From positions 1,860,001-1,924,000 of the forward strand of contig NZ_CP023691.1 in NCBI RefSeq assembly GCF_008704855.1: DNA of 64,000 nucleotides. Direction: 5' to 3'. The notes under the pieces were generated by a model. That model had not been told where the DNA came from. It was given only the letters and a program-made list of their open reading frames with translations, and did no database searches. The translations under genes and the position numbers were made by a program. Origin of the DNA: Streptomyces platensis (GTDB lineage Bacteria > Actinomycetota > Actinomycetes > Streptomycetales > Streptomycetaceae). Of this stretch, positions 8,814 through 17,713 are shown in pieces; position 1 is the stretch's first letter; every line of letters begins with the position of its first letter.

Positions 8814-9602
8814 GTGTCCAGCTCCGACATCTTCATCAGCGAGACCATCGGTACCGCTGTTCTGATCTTGCTCGGCGGTGGCGTCTGCGCCGCCGTCACA
8901 TTCAAGCGCTCCAAGGCGCACAACGCCGGATGGGTCGCCATCGCCTTCGGGTGGGGCTTCGCCGTCCTCACGGGTGCCTACATCGCCGCGAAGTCCGGCG
9001 CCAACCTCAACCCTGCGGTCACCATCGGCCTCGCCATCAAGGGCGGCATCGAGTGGAGCCAGGTGCCGGTCTACTTCGCCGGCGAGATGCTCGGCGCCAT
9101 GATCGGCGCGGTGCTGGTGTGGGTCACCTACCTCGGGCAGTTCCAGGCCCATCTGAGTGACCCCGAGGTCCTGGCCGACCACACCACCGAGGAGGGCCTG
9201 GTCGACCCGACCGCCGCTCCCAAGGCCGGACCGGTGCTCGGCATCTTCTCCACCGGGCCGGAGATCCGGAACGCGGCGCAGAACCTGCTCACCGAGATCA
9301 TCGCCACCACCGTGCTCGTGCTGTCGATCCTCACGCTCGGTCTGAGCGACAACGGCAAGGGCGTCGGCGTCATCGGCACGCTCCTGGTCGCGCTGGTCGT
9401 CACCGGTATCGGTCTGTCGCTGGGCGGTCCGACCGGGTACGCCATCAACCCGGTCCGTGACCTCGGCCCGCGCATCGTGCACGCACTTCTGCCGCTGCGG
9501 AACAAGGGCGGTTCAGACTGGGGCTACGCCTGGATCCCGGTCGTCGGCCCGCTGATCGGCGGAGCCATCGCCGGTGGTATCTACCAGGTGGCATTCGCCT
9601 GA
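8814..9602 (+). CDS. glpF: Glycerol facilitator (MIP/aquaporin family)
   Basis: Inner-membrane glycerol channel, 262 residues with six predicted membrane helices. It is the first gene of the glycerol uptake operon (gylC of the older gyl nomenclature). The first aquaporin signature is NLNPAVTIG. The second reads [11 protein letters not shown], with Val in place of the usual Ala of NPA, while the Arg typical of glycerol channels is kept. The GTG start at 8814 is chosen because AAAGGAG lies just upstream and the protein then begins directly before helix 1. An ATG 32 codons earlier would add a Pro/Arg-rich tail without a ribosome site. Confidence 0.93.
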   Translation: MSSSDIFISETIGTAVLILLGGGVCAAVTFKRSKAHNAGWVAIAFGWGFAVLTGAYIAAKSGANLNPAVTIGLAIKGGIEWSQVPVYFAGEMLGAMIGAVLVWVTYLGQFQAHLSDPEVLADHTTEEGLVDPTAAPKAGPVLGIFSTGPEIRNAAQNLLTEIIATTVLVLSILTLGLSDNGKGVGVIGTLLVALVVTGIGLSLGGPTGYAINPVRDLGPRIVHALLPLRNKGGSDWGYAWIPVVGPLIGGAIAGGIYQVAFA

Positions 9603-9651
9603 GCCGCCTGACCGCCCCGACTCCGCCCGCACAGACTTCTTGGAGCACACC

Positions 9652-11193
9652 ATGAGCGACACCCCCAGCACCGCCTCCCACGGGCACGGCCCGTTCATCG
9701 CGGCCATCGACCAGGGCACCACGTCCAGCCGCTGCATCGTCTTCGACAAGGACGGCCGGATCGTCTCGGTCGACCAGAAGGAGCACGAGCAGATCTTCCC
9801 GAAGCCGGGCTGGGTGGAGCACGACGCCACCGAGATCTGGACCAACGTCCAGCAGGTCGTCGACAGCGCCGTCCACAAGGCCGGGCTGACCGCCGCCGAC
9901 GTCAAGGCGATCGGTATCACCAACCAGCGCGAGACCACCGTGATGTGGGACCGCACCACCGGTGAGCCGGTCCACAACGCGATCGTCTGGCAGGACACCC
10001 GCACCGACGCGCTCTGCAAGGAGCTCGGCCGCAATGTCGGCCAGGACCGCTTCCGCCGGGAGACCGGTCTGCCGCTGGCCTCGTACTTCGCGGGCCCGAA
10101 GATCCGCTGGCTGCTCGACAACGTCGAGGGCCTGCGCGAGCGCGCCGAGCGCGGCGACATCCTCTTCGGCACCATGGACTCCTGGGTCATCTGGAACCTG
10201 ACCGGCGGCGTCGACGGCGGCGTGCACGTCACCGACGTCACCAACGCCTCGCGCACCATGCTGATGAACCTCCACCGCCTGGAGTGGGACCCGAAGATCC
10301 TCGCGTCGATGGAGATCCCGGCGGCCGTGCTGCCGGAGATCAAGTCGTCCGCCGAGGTCTACGGCCGCACCACCGGCGGTGTGCTGGCCGGTGTGCCGGT
10401 CGCCTCGGCGCTCGGTGACCAGCAGGCCGCGCTGTTCGGCCAGACCTGCTTCGAGCAGGGCGAGGCCAAGTCCACGTACGGCACCGGCACCTTCATGCTG
10501 ATGAACACCGGCCACGAGCCGGTCAATTCGTACAACGGACTGCTGACCACGGTCGGTTACCGCATCGGCGACCAGCAGCCGGTCTACGCCCTGGAAGGCT
10601 CCATCGCCGTCACCGGCTCGCTCGTCCAGTGGATGCGCGACCAGATGGGGCTCATCAACAGCGCGGCCGAGATCGAGACCCTGGCCAGCACGGTCGAGGA
10701 CAACGGCGGCGCGTACTTCGTACCGGCCTTCTCCGGCCTGTTCGCCCCCTACTGGCGCTCGGACGCGCGCGGCGTCATCGCGGGCCTGACCCGCTATGTC
10801 ACCAAGGCGCACATCGCACGCGCCGTACTCGAGGCCACCGCCTGGCAGACCCGCGAGATCACCGACGCCATGACCAAGGACTCCGGCGTCGAGCTGACCG
10901 CGCTCAAGGTCGACGGCGGGATGACCTCCAACAACCTGCTGATGCAGACCATCTCGGACTTCCTGGACGCCCCTGTGGTGCGCCCGATGGTCGCCGAGAC
11001 CACCTGCCTCGGCGCTGCCTACGCGGCCGGACTGGCCGTCGGCTTCTGGTCCAGCACCGACGAACTGCGCGCCAACTGGCGCCGGGCCGCCGAGTGGACC
11101 CCCCGGATGGATGCGGCCACCCGTGACCGCGAGTACAAGAGCTGGCTCAAGGCCGTCGAGCGGACCATGGGCTGGATCGAGGACGAGGAGTAA
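9652..11193 (+). CDS. glpK: Glycerol kinase
   Basis: FGGY-family kinase, 513 residues, which phosphorylates glycerol to sn-glycerol-3-phosphate and so traps it and makes the inducer of the operon. The N-terminal ATPase fold has [16 protein letters not shown]. The substrate region has WQDTRT, and the C-terminal domain has [11 protein letters not shown] and [11 protein letters not shown]. The start ATG at 9652 follows TTGGAG. It lies 49 bases after glpF and 2 bases before glpD, so the three genes are one operon under GylR. Confidence 0.97.
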   Translation: MSDTPSTASHGHGPFIAAIDQGTTSSRCIVFDKDGRIVSVDQKEHEQIFPKPGWVEHDATEIWTNVQQVVDSAVHKAGLTAADVKAIGITNQRETTVMWDRTTGEPVHNAIVWQDTRTDALCKELGRNVGQDRFRRETGLPLASYFAGPKIRWLLDNVEGLRERAERGDILFGTMDSWVIWNLTGGVDGGVHVTDVTNASRTMLMNLHRLEWDPKILASMEIPAAVLPEIKSSAEVYGRTTGGVLAGVPVASALGDQQAALFGQTCFEQGEAKSTYGTGTFMLMNTGHEPVNSYNGLLTTVGYRIGDQQPVYALEGSIAVTGSLVQWMRDQMGLINSAAEIETLASTVEDNGGAYFVPAFSGLFAPYWRSDARGVIAGLTRYVTKAHIARAVLEATAWQTREITDAMTKDSGVELTALKVDGGMTSNNLLMQTISDFLDAPVVRPMVAETTCLGAAYAAGLAVGFWSSTDELRANWRRAAEWTPRMDAATRDREYKSWLKAVERTMGWIEDEE

Positions 11194-11195
11194 AC

Positions 11196-12800
11196 ATGAG
11201 CACCCTGCAGAGCGTCCCGGCACTCGGGACGCACCCGGCCAGTGGTTCGCACGCGAGCCGTGCCGAGACCCGGGAGCAGCTTTCCCGGGCGACGTACGAC
11301 CTCCTGGTGATCGGCGGCGGCATCCTGGGCATCTCCACCGCCTGGCACGCCGCACAGGCCGGACTGCGGGTGGCCCTGGTGGACGCCGGTGACTTCGCCG
11401 GCGCCACCTCCTCCGCCTCCTCCAAGCTGCTGCACGGCGGTCTGCGTTACCTGCAGACCGGCGCGGTCAAGCTGGTGGCGGAGAACCACTTCGAGCGGCG
11501 TGCGGTGTCCCGCCAGGTGGCACCGCACCTCGCCAACCCCCTGACCTTCTACCTGCCCGTCTACAAGGGCGGCCCGCACGGCGCCGCCAAGCTGGGCGCG
11601 GGCGTCTTCGCCTACTCCGCGCTGTCCGCGTTCGGCGACGGCGTCGGCCATGTCATATCCCCGGCCAAGGCGGCGCGCGACGTGCCGGAGCTGCGGACGG
11701 ACAACCTCAAGGCCGTGGCCGTGTACGGCGACGACCAGATGAACGACTCCCGGATGGCCCTGATGACCGTCCGCGCGGCCGCCGCGGCCGGCGCCACGGT
11801 CCTCAACCACGCCGAGGTCACCGGACTGCGCTTCACCCAGGGCCGGGTCACCGGTGCGGAGCTCAAGGACCGTACGGACGGCCAGGAGTTCGGCGTCAAC
11901 GCCCGCCTGGTGCTGAACGCCACCGGCCCGTGGGTGGACCACCTGCGCAAGATGGAGGACCCCAACTCGGCCCCCTCCATCCGGCTGTCGAAGGGCGCGC
12001 ACCTGGTCCTCAAGCGCACCGCCCCCTGGAAGGCGGCGCTGGCCACCCCGATCGACAAGTACCGCATCACCTTCGCCCTCCCCTGGGAGGACATGCTGCT
12101 GCTGGGCACCACGGATGAGGAGTTCGAGGGCGACCCGGCGGACGTCTCGGTCACCGAGAAGGACACCGCCCAGATCCTGGACGAGGCGGCCTTCTCCGTC
12201 CGTGACCAGCAGCTGTCGCGCGATCTGATCACGTACTCCTTCGCGGGTCTGCGGGTGCTGCCCGGTGGCCCCGGCGACACCTCCAAGGCCAAGCGCGAGA
12301 CGGTCGTCACCGAGGGCAGCGGCGGCATGCTGTCGGTGGCCGGCGGCAAGTGGACGACCTTCCGGCACATCGGCCGTACGGTCATGAACAAGCTCGCCGC
12401 GCTGCCCGGCCACCCGCTGGCCGAGGACATGGAGCCGATCGCGCATCTGCCGAAGAAGCTCCCGCTGCCCGGTATCGCCAACCCGAACGCGGTCGCGCAC
12501 CGGCTGCTGGTCGACGGCGGCACCCCCGGACCGCGGATGGCCCCGGAGACGGCGCGGCACCTCGCCACCCACTACGGCTCGCTGTCCTTCGACATCGCCC
12601 GGCTGGCGAACGACAACCCGGCGCTGGCCGAGCGCATCCACCCCGACGCCCCGGAGATCTGGGCGCAGGTCGCCTACGCCCGCGACCACGAGTGGGCCGA
12701 GACGGTCGACGATGTGCTGCGCCGCCGTACGACCCTGATGATCCGCGGCCTCGACACGGAGGACGTCCGGGCCAAGGTGAAGGACATGCTGGCGGGCTGA
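11196..12800 (+). CDS. glpD: FAD-dependent glycerol-3-phosphate dehydrogenase
   Basis: Membrane-associated respiratory dehydrogenase, 534 residues. It oxidises glycerol-3-phosphate to dihydroxyacetone phosphate and passes electrons to quinone. The FAD-binding Rossmann motif DLLVIGGGILGIS is near residue 32. The conserved block SSASSKLLHGGLRYL follows, and later the C-terminal domain GGKWTTFRHI. The start is the ATG at 11196, with GAGGAG spanning the glpK stop, so translation is probably coupled. It is the last gene of the operon; a terminator hairpin follows at 12857-12893. Confidence 0.96.
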   Translation: MSTLQSVPALGTHPASGSHASRAETREQLSRATYDLLVIGGGILGISTAWHAAQAGLRVALVDAGDFAGATSSASSKLLHGGLRYLQTGAVKLVAENHFERRAVSRQVAPHLANPLTFYLPVYKGGPHGAAKLGAGVFAYSALSAFGDGVGHVISPAKAARDVPELRTDNLKAVAVYGDDQMNDSRMALMTVRAAAAAGATVLNHAEVTGLRFTQGRVTGAELKDRTDGQEFGVNARLVLNATGPWVDHLRKMEDPNSAPSIRLSKGAHLVLKRTAPWKAALATPIDKYRITFALPWEDMLLLGTTDEEFEGDPADVSVTEKDTAQILDEAAFSVRDQQLSRDLITYSFAGLRVLPGGPGDTSKAKRETVVTEGSGGMLSVAGGKWTTFRHIGRTVMNKLAALPGHPLAEDMEPIAHLPKKLPLPGIANPNAVAHRLLVDGGTPGPRMAPETARHLATHYGSLSFDIARLANDNPALAERIHPDAPEIWAQVAYARDHEWAETVDDVLRRRTTLMIRGLDTEDVRAKVKDMLAG

Positions 12801-12856
12801 CGCCGGTACAGCACGGCTGAGAGCGGCTGACGGCACGCCATGGCGTGTGCAGCGCG

Positions 12857-12893
12857 TGACGATGGGGCGGGCCACGGGGCCGCCCCATCGTCA
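12857..12893 (+). terminator. Terminator of the glycerol operon
   Basis: Perfect 14-bp inverted repeat, TGACGATGGGGCGG and its complement, around a 9-base loop, 56 bases after the glpD stop. There is no U-tract. Confidence 0.75.
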
Positions 12894-13002
12894 TGTCCGC
12901 CTGCGGAGCGGGGGCGGGACGGCCGTCGGCGGTGACTGTCAGTGGCGGCTGCGATGATGTGCGCAGGAATCAACGCAGGTTCCGGAACGGGGGAAGTCCG
13001 GT

Positions 13003-14061
13003 ATGCAGCGGCGGGGGACGCAGGCCCGGCCACGGTGGCGGCGGGCGGTGACGTGGGCGGCCTGGACGGTCGCGCTGCTGATCGTGCTGCCGCTGACGCT
13101 GGCGGGGACCGCGCTGCGCGCCCAGTACGCGGGCGAGGCCGCTCCGGAGGCCAGGACCCGTGGGCGCGACGCGCTCTGGCTCGGTCATGCCTGGGTGGAC
13201 GGCCGGCGGGACGCCTCCGACGTGGCGGCGCTGCGCCGCCGTATCCAGGACACCGGCATCCGTGATCTGTACGTCCACGCCGGGCCGTTGGAGCACGACG
13301 GCACCCTGCCGCCCGCCCGTAAGGCCTATCCGCGGGCCGGCCGGCTGATCTCCGCGCTGCACCGCGCGCTGCCGTCCGTGCGGGTGCACGCCTGGCTGGG
13401 CGACCGGCTGGTCTACGAGCCGGGCGAGCGCGGCGGGCTCCGGCTGTCGGACGCCACGGCCCGTGCGGCGATCGTGGCGAGCGCCCGTCAGGTGCTGGCG
13501 GCCGGGTTCGCCGGGGTCCATCTCGACCTGGAGCCGCTGCACTCCGGCAATGCCGACTATCTGCGGCTGCTGGACCGGCTCGGGCCCGTGGTCCGGGGCC
13601 GGGGAGCGGTGCTCTCCGTCGCCGTCCACCAGATCGATCCGCTGCCCGGACTGCACACCGTCAGCGGGGCGCTGACGGGCCACCGCAAGTGGATATCCCA
13701 GCGGTTCTTCGGTCAGGTGGCGCGCCGGGTCGACCAGATCGCCCTGATGTCGTACGACACCGGGCTGCTGGCCGAGAGCCTCTACGGCGGTTATGTGGCG
13801 CAGCAGACCCGGCTGGCGCTGGCGGCGACGGGGCCGCACACCGATCTGCTGATGGGGCTGCCGTTCTTCCACACCGAGAGCGTCGGCCATCACGCCTCCG
13901 CGGAGACGGTACGGGCCGCGGTGCGGGGCATACGGCTGGGGCTGACCCGCGAGGAGCCTGTCCGCCGGCGGTTCGGTATGGCGCTGTATGTCGACTTCGC
14001 CGCCACGGACGAGGACTGGGCCGCGTACGGGAAGGGCTGGGGCCGGCGGCACCGGTCATAA
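13003..14061 (+). CDS. Secreted or membrane-anchored protein with a TIM-barrel glycosidase-like fold, function unknown
   Basis: 352 residues. The N-terminus has an Arg-rich stretch followed by a single hydrophobic helix (about 16-36), so it is an uncleaved anchor or a signal peptide and the body lies outside the cell. The body has features of the GH18/chitinase-like barrel: a strand-end acidic motif GVHLDLEPL near residue 175, then YLRLLDRLG and, later, QIALMSYDTG, which is where that family keeps its substrate-binding Tyr. The canonical DxxDxE is not complete, so catalysis is uncertain. The start at 13003 follows GGGGGAA. It ends 60 bases before the FadR-type regulator, but a palindrome in between suggests separate control. 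Confidence 0.75.
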   Translation: MQRRGTQARPRWRRAVTWAAWTVALLIVLPLTLAGTALRAQYAGEAAPEARTRGRDALWLGHAWVDGRRDASDVAALRRRIQDTGIRDLYVHAGPLEHDGTLPPARKAYPRAGRLISALHRALPSVRVHAWLGDRLVYEPGERGGLRLSDATARAAIVASARQVLAAGFAGVHLDLEPLHSGNADYLRLLDRLGPVVRGRGAVLSVAVHQIDPLPGLHTVSGALTGHRKWISQRFFGQVARRVDQIALMSYDTGLLAESLYGGYVAQQTRLALAATGPHTDLLMGLPFFHTESVGHHASAETVRAAVRGIRLGLTREEPVRRRFGMALYVDFAATDEDWAAYGKGWGRRHRS

Positions 14062-14066
14062 TGGGC

Positions 14067-14089
14067 GCCCAGACATCGGATGTCTGGGC
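14067..14089 (+). promoter_or_regulatory. 23-bp palindromic operator upstream of the FadR-type regulator
   Basis: Two 11-base arms around one central G. The core is ACATCGGATGT at 14073-14083. It lies 32 bases before the regulator's ATG and is a natural autoregulatory site for a FadR/GntR dimer. The same 11-base core recurs in front of the L-fuconate dehydratase gene at 23617-23627, which ties this regulator to that operon. Confidence 0.7.
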
Positions 14090-14121
14090 GGTATCCGGGC
14101 GGGTCCAGCGGGGAGGTCGGC

Positions 14122-14793
14122 ATGGCGGTCACCGACGAGGCCATCGAGAAGATCAAGGGCATGATCGTCTCCGGGGCGCTGCGGCCGGGCGACCGGCTGC
14201 CGAAGGAGAGCGAGCTGGCGGCCGAGCTCGGACTGTCCCGCAACTCCCTGCGCGAGGCGGTGCGCGCGCTCTCCCTCATCCGCATCCTGGACGTGCGCCA
14301 GGGCGACGGCACCTACGTCACCAGCCTCGATCCGCAACTCCTGCTGGAGGCCATGAGTTTCGTGGTGGACTTCCACCGCGACGACACGGTGCTGGAGTTC
14401 CTCGCCGTCCGCCGCATCCTGGAGCCGGCCGCCACGGCGATGGCGGCCGGCCGGATCGGGACGGCGGAACTGGACGCCCTGGAGGCCCAGTTGGACGCGC
14501 TGGGGCCGAGCCCCTCGGTCGAGGATCTGGTCGCCTGCGATCTGGAGTTCCACCGGGGGATCGTCGCGGCGTCCGGCAACTCCGTGCTCTGCTCCCTGCT
14601 GGAGGGACTGTCCGGGCCGACCACCCGGGCCCGGGTCTGGCGGGGGCTGACGCAGAAGGACGCGGTGGCCCGCACCCTGACCGAGCACCGGGCGATCCTC
14701 GGCGCACTGCGCGACCGGGACGCGGAGGCCGCGCGGGCCTGGGCGACCGTGCACATCGCGAGCGTGGAGCAGTGGCTGCGCGCCTCGCTGTGA
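14122..14793 (+). CDS. FadR-subfamily GntR transcriptional regulator, probable regulator of the L-fucose operon
   Basis: Cytoplasmic DNA-binding protein, 223 residues. The N-terminal winged helix of the GntR family (about 5-70) contains LPKESELAAELGLSRNSLRE. The C-terminal all-helical FCD ligand domain (about 90-215) has the metal/ligand residues in DLEFHRGIVAASGN and TEHRAIL. The start at 14122 has GGGAGG five bases upstream. FadR-type regulators often respond to sugar acids, which would suit control of L-fuconate metabolism. The shared palindrome is the direct evidence for that link; the effector is inferred. Confidence 0.88.
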   Translation: MAVTDEAIEKIKGMIVSGALRPGDRLPKESELAAELGLSRNSLREAVRALSLIRILDVRQGDGTYVTSLDPQLLLEAMSFVVDFHRDDTVLEFLAVRRILEPAATAMAAGRIGTAELDALEAQLDALGPSPSVEDLVACDLEFHRGIVAASGNSVLCSLLEGLSGPTTRARVWRGLTQKDAVARTLTEHRAILGALRDRDAEAARAWATVHIASVEQWLRASL

Positions 14794-14858
14794 GACCGGC
14801 CGGTATACGGGGCCGGGCCCGCGTCCGGCCGCGCCCCGGGTCAGGCCGCGCCCCGGGG

Positions 14859-15644
14859 TCAGGCCGCGAAGCCGCCGTCCACCGCGATCGAGGCGCCCGT
14901 GATGTACCGTCCTCCGTCGCCCGCCAGATGGGCCACGGTCGCCGCGACATCCGAGCCCCGGCCGTAGACCCCCAGCGCGGTGAGCCCGGCCTGCATCGCC
15001 GCGCTCTCGCCGTCGGCGGGGTTCATATCGGTGTCGATCGGGCCCGGGTGCACGAGGTTGGCGGTGATGCCGCGCGGCCCCAGCTCCTTGGCCAGGGTCT
15101 TGGTCAGGCCGGTGAGCGCGGCCTTGCTGGTGGCGTAGAGGGTGCCGCCGGGGAAGGCGACCCGCTCGGCCATACAGCTGCCGATGGAGATGATCCGCCC
15201 GCCCTCGGTCAGATGCGCCGCCGCGGCCTGCGCCGCCAGGAACGGCGCCCGGACATTGGTCCACAGCACCCGGTCGACATCGTCGAGGGAGATGCCCTCG
15301 AACGGTCCGAGCACGCCGATGCCCGCGTTGTTCACCAGGATGTCCAGCCGCCCGAACCGGTCGACGGCACCGGCCACCGAGGCCCGGATCTCCTCCGCGT
15401 CAGCGCTGTCGGCCCGCACCGCCCAGCCCTGCCCGCCGGCCCGCTCGATCTCCTTGACCACCTGGTCGGCCTGGTCCTGGCCGCTCCGGAAGGTCAGAGC
15501 CACCGCGGCTCCGTCGGCGGCCAGCCGCAGCGCGATCGCCCGGCCGATCCCCCGGCTGCCGCCGGTCACCAGGGCCGCCTTGCCGACGAGCGGCCGGGGG
15601 CCGTGCGCCGCCGCCGTCGTCTCCGTCAGCACCGTCGCCGTCAT
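14859..15644 (-). CDS. Short-chain dehydrogenase/reductase
   Basis: Classical SDR oxidoreductase, 261 residues, NAD(P)-dependent. It has the cofactor motif TGGSRGIGRAIAL near residue 23, NNAG at about 99, the catalytic Ser (ISIGSC) and YATSK with Tyr/Lys, and a C-terminal GASIAVDGGFAA. I prefer the ATG at 15644 because AAGG is then eight bases upstream; an ATG two codons earlier at 15650 sits too close to it. It is the last minus-strand gene behind the fucose operon, but a 157-base gap with its own inverted repeat separates it from the lactonase gene, so it may be expressed on its own. The substrate is unknown. Confidence 0.85.
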   Translation of the reverse strand: MTATVLTETTAAAHGPRPLVGKAALVTGGSRGIGRAIALRLAADGAAVALTFRSGQDQADQVVKEIERAGGQGWAVRADSADAEEIRASVAGAVDRFGRLDILVNNAGIGVLGPFEGISLDDVDRVLWTNVRAPFLAAQAAAAHLTEGGRIISIGSCMAERVAFPGGTLYATSKAALTGLTKTLAKELGPRGITANLVHPGPIDTDMNPADGESAAMQAGLTALGVYGRGSDVAATVAHLAGDGGRYITGASIAVDGGFAA

Positions 15645-15801
15645 CGTCATCACCTTCGTATCGAGTCGTCGTGGCCGGGCGCGGCCGTGCGGAATGCCGT
15701 GGCTTCCGTACGGGGCGCACCGGGTCGCGGGGGTTTCTCCGCGGTACGACTCGATCTTCCGGCGCGGCGGGAGCCGGAGCTGGCGGAATCCGGACGCCAC
15801 G

Positions 15802-16677
15802 TCAGCGGCCGGGCGGCTCCGGCTCCGGCTCCGGCTCAGGTTCCGACGGCACCCTCACCCCGTAGACCCGCCCGGCCGTCCCCCCGAAGACGTCCGACCG
15901 TTCCGCCGCCGAGAGCTGCCCGGTGGCCGCCTCGGCGAGCGCCACCACGTCCTCGTAGCCGGCGGCCAGGGTGCACACCGGCCAGTCGGAGCCGAACATC
16001 ATCCGGCCGGGGCCGAAGGCGTCCAGGACGTGCCGGGCGTAGGGCAGGATCTGCTGCGGCCGCCAGGCGTCCCAGTCGGCCTCGGTGACCAGCCCGGACA
16101 GTTTGCAGCTGACGTTGGGCAGCGCCGCGAGGGCGGTGACGGCGTCCGCCCACGGCTGCCACTCCCCCGTGACGACCGGCGGTTTGGCGGCATGGTCCAG
16201 TACGAAGGCCAGCTGGGGCAGGGCACGTACCGCGGTGTGTGCGGCGGGCAGTTCGCGCGGGGTGACCAGCAGGTCGTAGACCAGCCCGGCGTCGGCCAGG
16301 ACGGCCAGGCCGCGCAGCACGTCCGGGCGGGTGAGCCAGTCGGGGTCCGGCTCGTCCTGCACCTGGTGCCGGATGCCGACCAGACCGGCGGGCAGCGCCG
16401 CGAGGACCTCGGCGAGCGCCGGGGCGCGCAGGTCGGCCCAGCCGACGACGCCAGTGACCGGGCCCTCCCCCGCAGCCAGGGTGAGCAGTTCGGCGGTCTC
16501 CTCGTACGAGGACGACGACTGGACGAGGAGGGTGCCGTCGACGCCGTGCCCGGTCAGATGCGGGACGAGGTCGGACAGGCCGTAGCTGCGGCGGATCGGG
16601 TCGGCCCAGGGTCCGTCCATCCAGGGCTGTTCGCGCCGGCTGAGGTCCCACAGGTGGTGATGGGCGTCGATACGCAT
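15802..16677 (-). CDS. Amidohydrolase-2 family lactonase, probable L-fucono-1,5-lactonase
   Basis: 291-residue metal-dependent TIM-barrel hydrolase of the COG3618 group, which opens L-fuconolactone or L-rhamnonolactone to the sugar acid. The HxH metal motif is in RIDAHHHLWDL at the N-terminus, a further His is in VLDHAAKPP and the conserved Asp is in MMFGSDWPVC. The protein ends in a low-complexity EPEPEPEPE tail made by a GGCTCC hexanucleotide repeat. It starts 22 bases after the aldo/keto reductase stop, within the sugar operon. Assignment to fuconolactone rather than a related lactone rests on the neighbouring fuconate dehydratase. Confidence 0.85.
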   Translation of the reverse strand: MRIDAHHHLWDLSRREQPWMDGPWADPIRRSYGLSDLVPHLTGHGVDGTLLVQSSSSYEETAELLTLAAGEGPVTGVVGWADLRAPALAEVLAALPAGLVGIRHQVQDEPDPDWLTRPDVLRGLAVLADAGLVYDLLVTPRELPAAHTAVRALPQLAFVLDHAAKPPVVTGEWQPWADAVTALAALPNVSCKLSGLVTEADWDAWRPQQILPYARHVLDAFGPGRMMFGSDWPVCTLAAGYEDVVALAEAATGQLSAAERSDVFGGTAGRVYGVRVPSEPEPEPEPEPPGR

Positions 16678-16699
16678 CAGGGGCGCGCTCCGGGCTCGC

Positions 16700-17701
16700 T
16701 CAGTCGTTCAGGGGCAGCGGCAGATCGGGGTCGAGCAGGCCGCGGGCGACGAGCGTATGCCACAGCGCGTCGGGGAGATGATGGGTGAACAGCCGTGCGT
16801 TCTCGGCCATTTCGTCCGGTGTGGCGGCTCCGACCACGGCCGCGGCGACGGCACGGTGCCCGAACGGGAAGCGGAGCGCCGCCGCTTTGAGCGGAACATC
16901 GAACTCCGCGCACACGGACGCAAGTTGACGCGCCCGGTCGAGCACCGGGCCGGGCGCCGGTGCGTAGTTGTAGGGCGCGCCGGGTGACGGGTCCGCCAGC
17001 AGACCGGAGTTGTAGACGCCGCCGACGACCACCGAGGTGCCGCGGCGTGCGCAGACCGGCAGCAGGTCATCGAGGGCGGTGCGCTCCAGCAGGGTCCAGC
17101 GGCCGGCGCACAGCACCACATCGACATCGAGGTCGGCGACCAGGCGGGCCAGCACCTCGCTGTGGTTCATGCCGAACCCGATGGCCCGGACCATCCCTTG
17201 TGCGCGCAGCTCGGCAAGGGCGGGGAAGCCCGTCTCGTACACCTCGCGCAGCCGGTCCTCGACATCGTGCAGATAGACGATGTCGACGGTGTCCACCCCG
17301 AGCCGGGTCAGGGACGCGTCGAGCGTGGCCCGGATGCCGTCGCGGGAGAGGTCCCATACACGGGCCCGCGCGGGGGTGTCCACGAAGCCCTCGCCCGCGG
17401 CCCGCTCCCCCGGGGCGAGCGGGCGCAGTCGGCGGCCGACCTTGGTGGAGAGGGTGTAGGTGGTGCGGTCCTGGTCGCGCAGTGCCCGGCCGAGGCGCTC
17501 CTCGGACAGGCCCACGCCGTAGTGGGGGGCGGTGTCGAAGTAGCCGGCGCCGGTGGCGAGGGCGGCGCGGACGACCTCGCCGGCCTGTGCCTCCGGGACG
17601 GCGCGGTAGAGGTTGCCGAGCGGCGCACAGCCCAGCCCCAGCGGCGGCACGGTGACGCCGGTGTGCCCCAACTCCCTTGGCCCGTACGGCGGACAGCGCA
17701 T
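16700..17701 (-). CDS. Aldo/keto reductase, probable L-fucose (D-threo-aldose) 1-dehydrogenase
   Basis: 333-residue NAD(P)-dependent AKR. It is expected to oxidise the anomeric carbon of L-fucose to the lactone, the first step of the non-phosphorylating pathway. The AKR tetrad is visible: Asp and Tyr in YFDTAPHYGVG, Lys in LSTKVGRR and His in IVYLHDVED. The N-terminal GLGCAPLGNLYR and the overall length fit the D-threo-aldose dehydrogenase branch. Its start lies 12 bases after the permease stop with only a weak ribosome site, suggesting translational coupling. It could instead act on a related aldose. Confidence 0.83.
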   Translation of the reverse strand: MRCPPYGPRELGHTGVTVPPLGLGCAPLGNLYRAVPEAQAGEVVRAALATGAGYFDTAPHYGVGLSEERLGRALRDQDRTTYTLSTKVGRRLRPLAPGERAAGEGFVDTPARARVWDLSRDGIRATLDASLTRLGVDTVDIVYLHDVEDRLREVYETGFPALAELRAQGMVRAIGFGMNHSEVLARLVADLDVDVVLCAGRWTLLERTALDDLLPVCARRGTSVVVGGVYNSGLLADPSPGAPYNYAPAPGPVLDRARQLASVCAEFDVPLKAAALRFPFGHRAVAAAVVGAATPDEMAENARLFTHHLPDALWHTLVARGLLDPDLPLPLND

Positions 17702-17713
17702 GGCGGTGGCCGC

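Noticed and set aside
15818-15838. GGCTCC hexanucleotide repeat at the lactonase 3' end
   Set aside because: It merely encodes an Glu-Pro tail beyond the folded domain and is typical of high-GC slippage; noted only in the gene entry.
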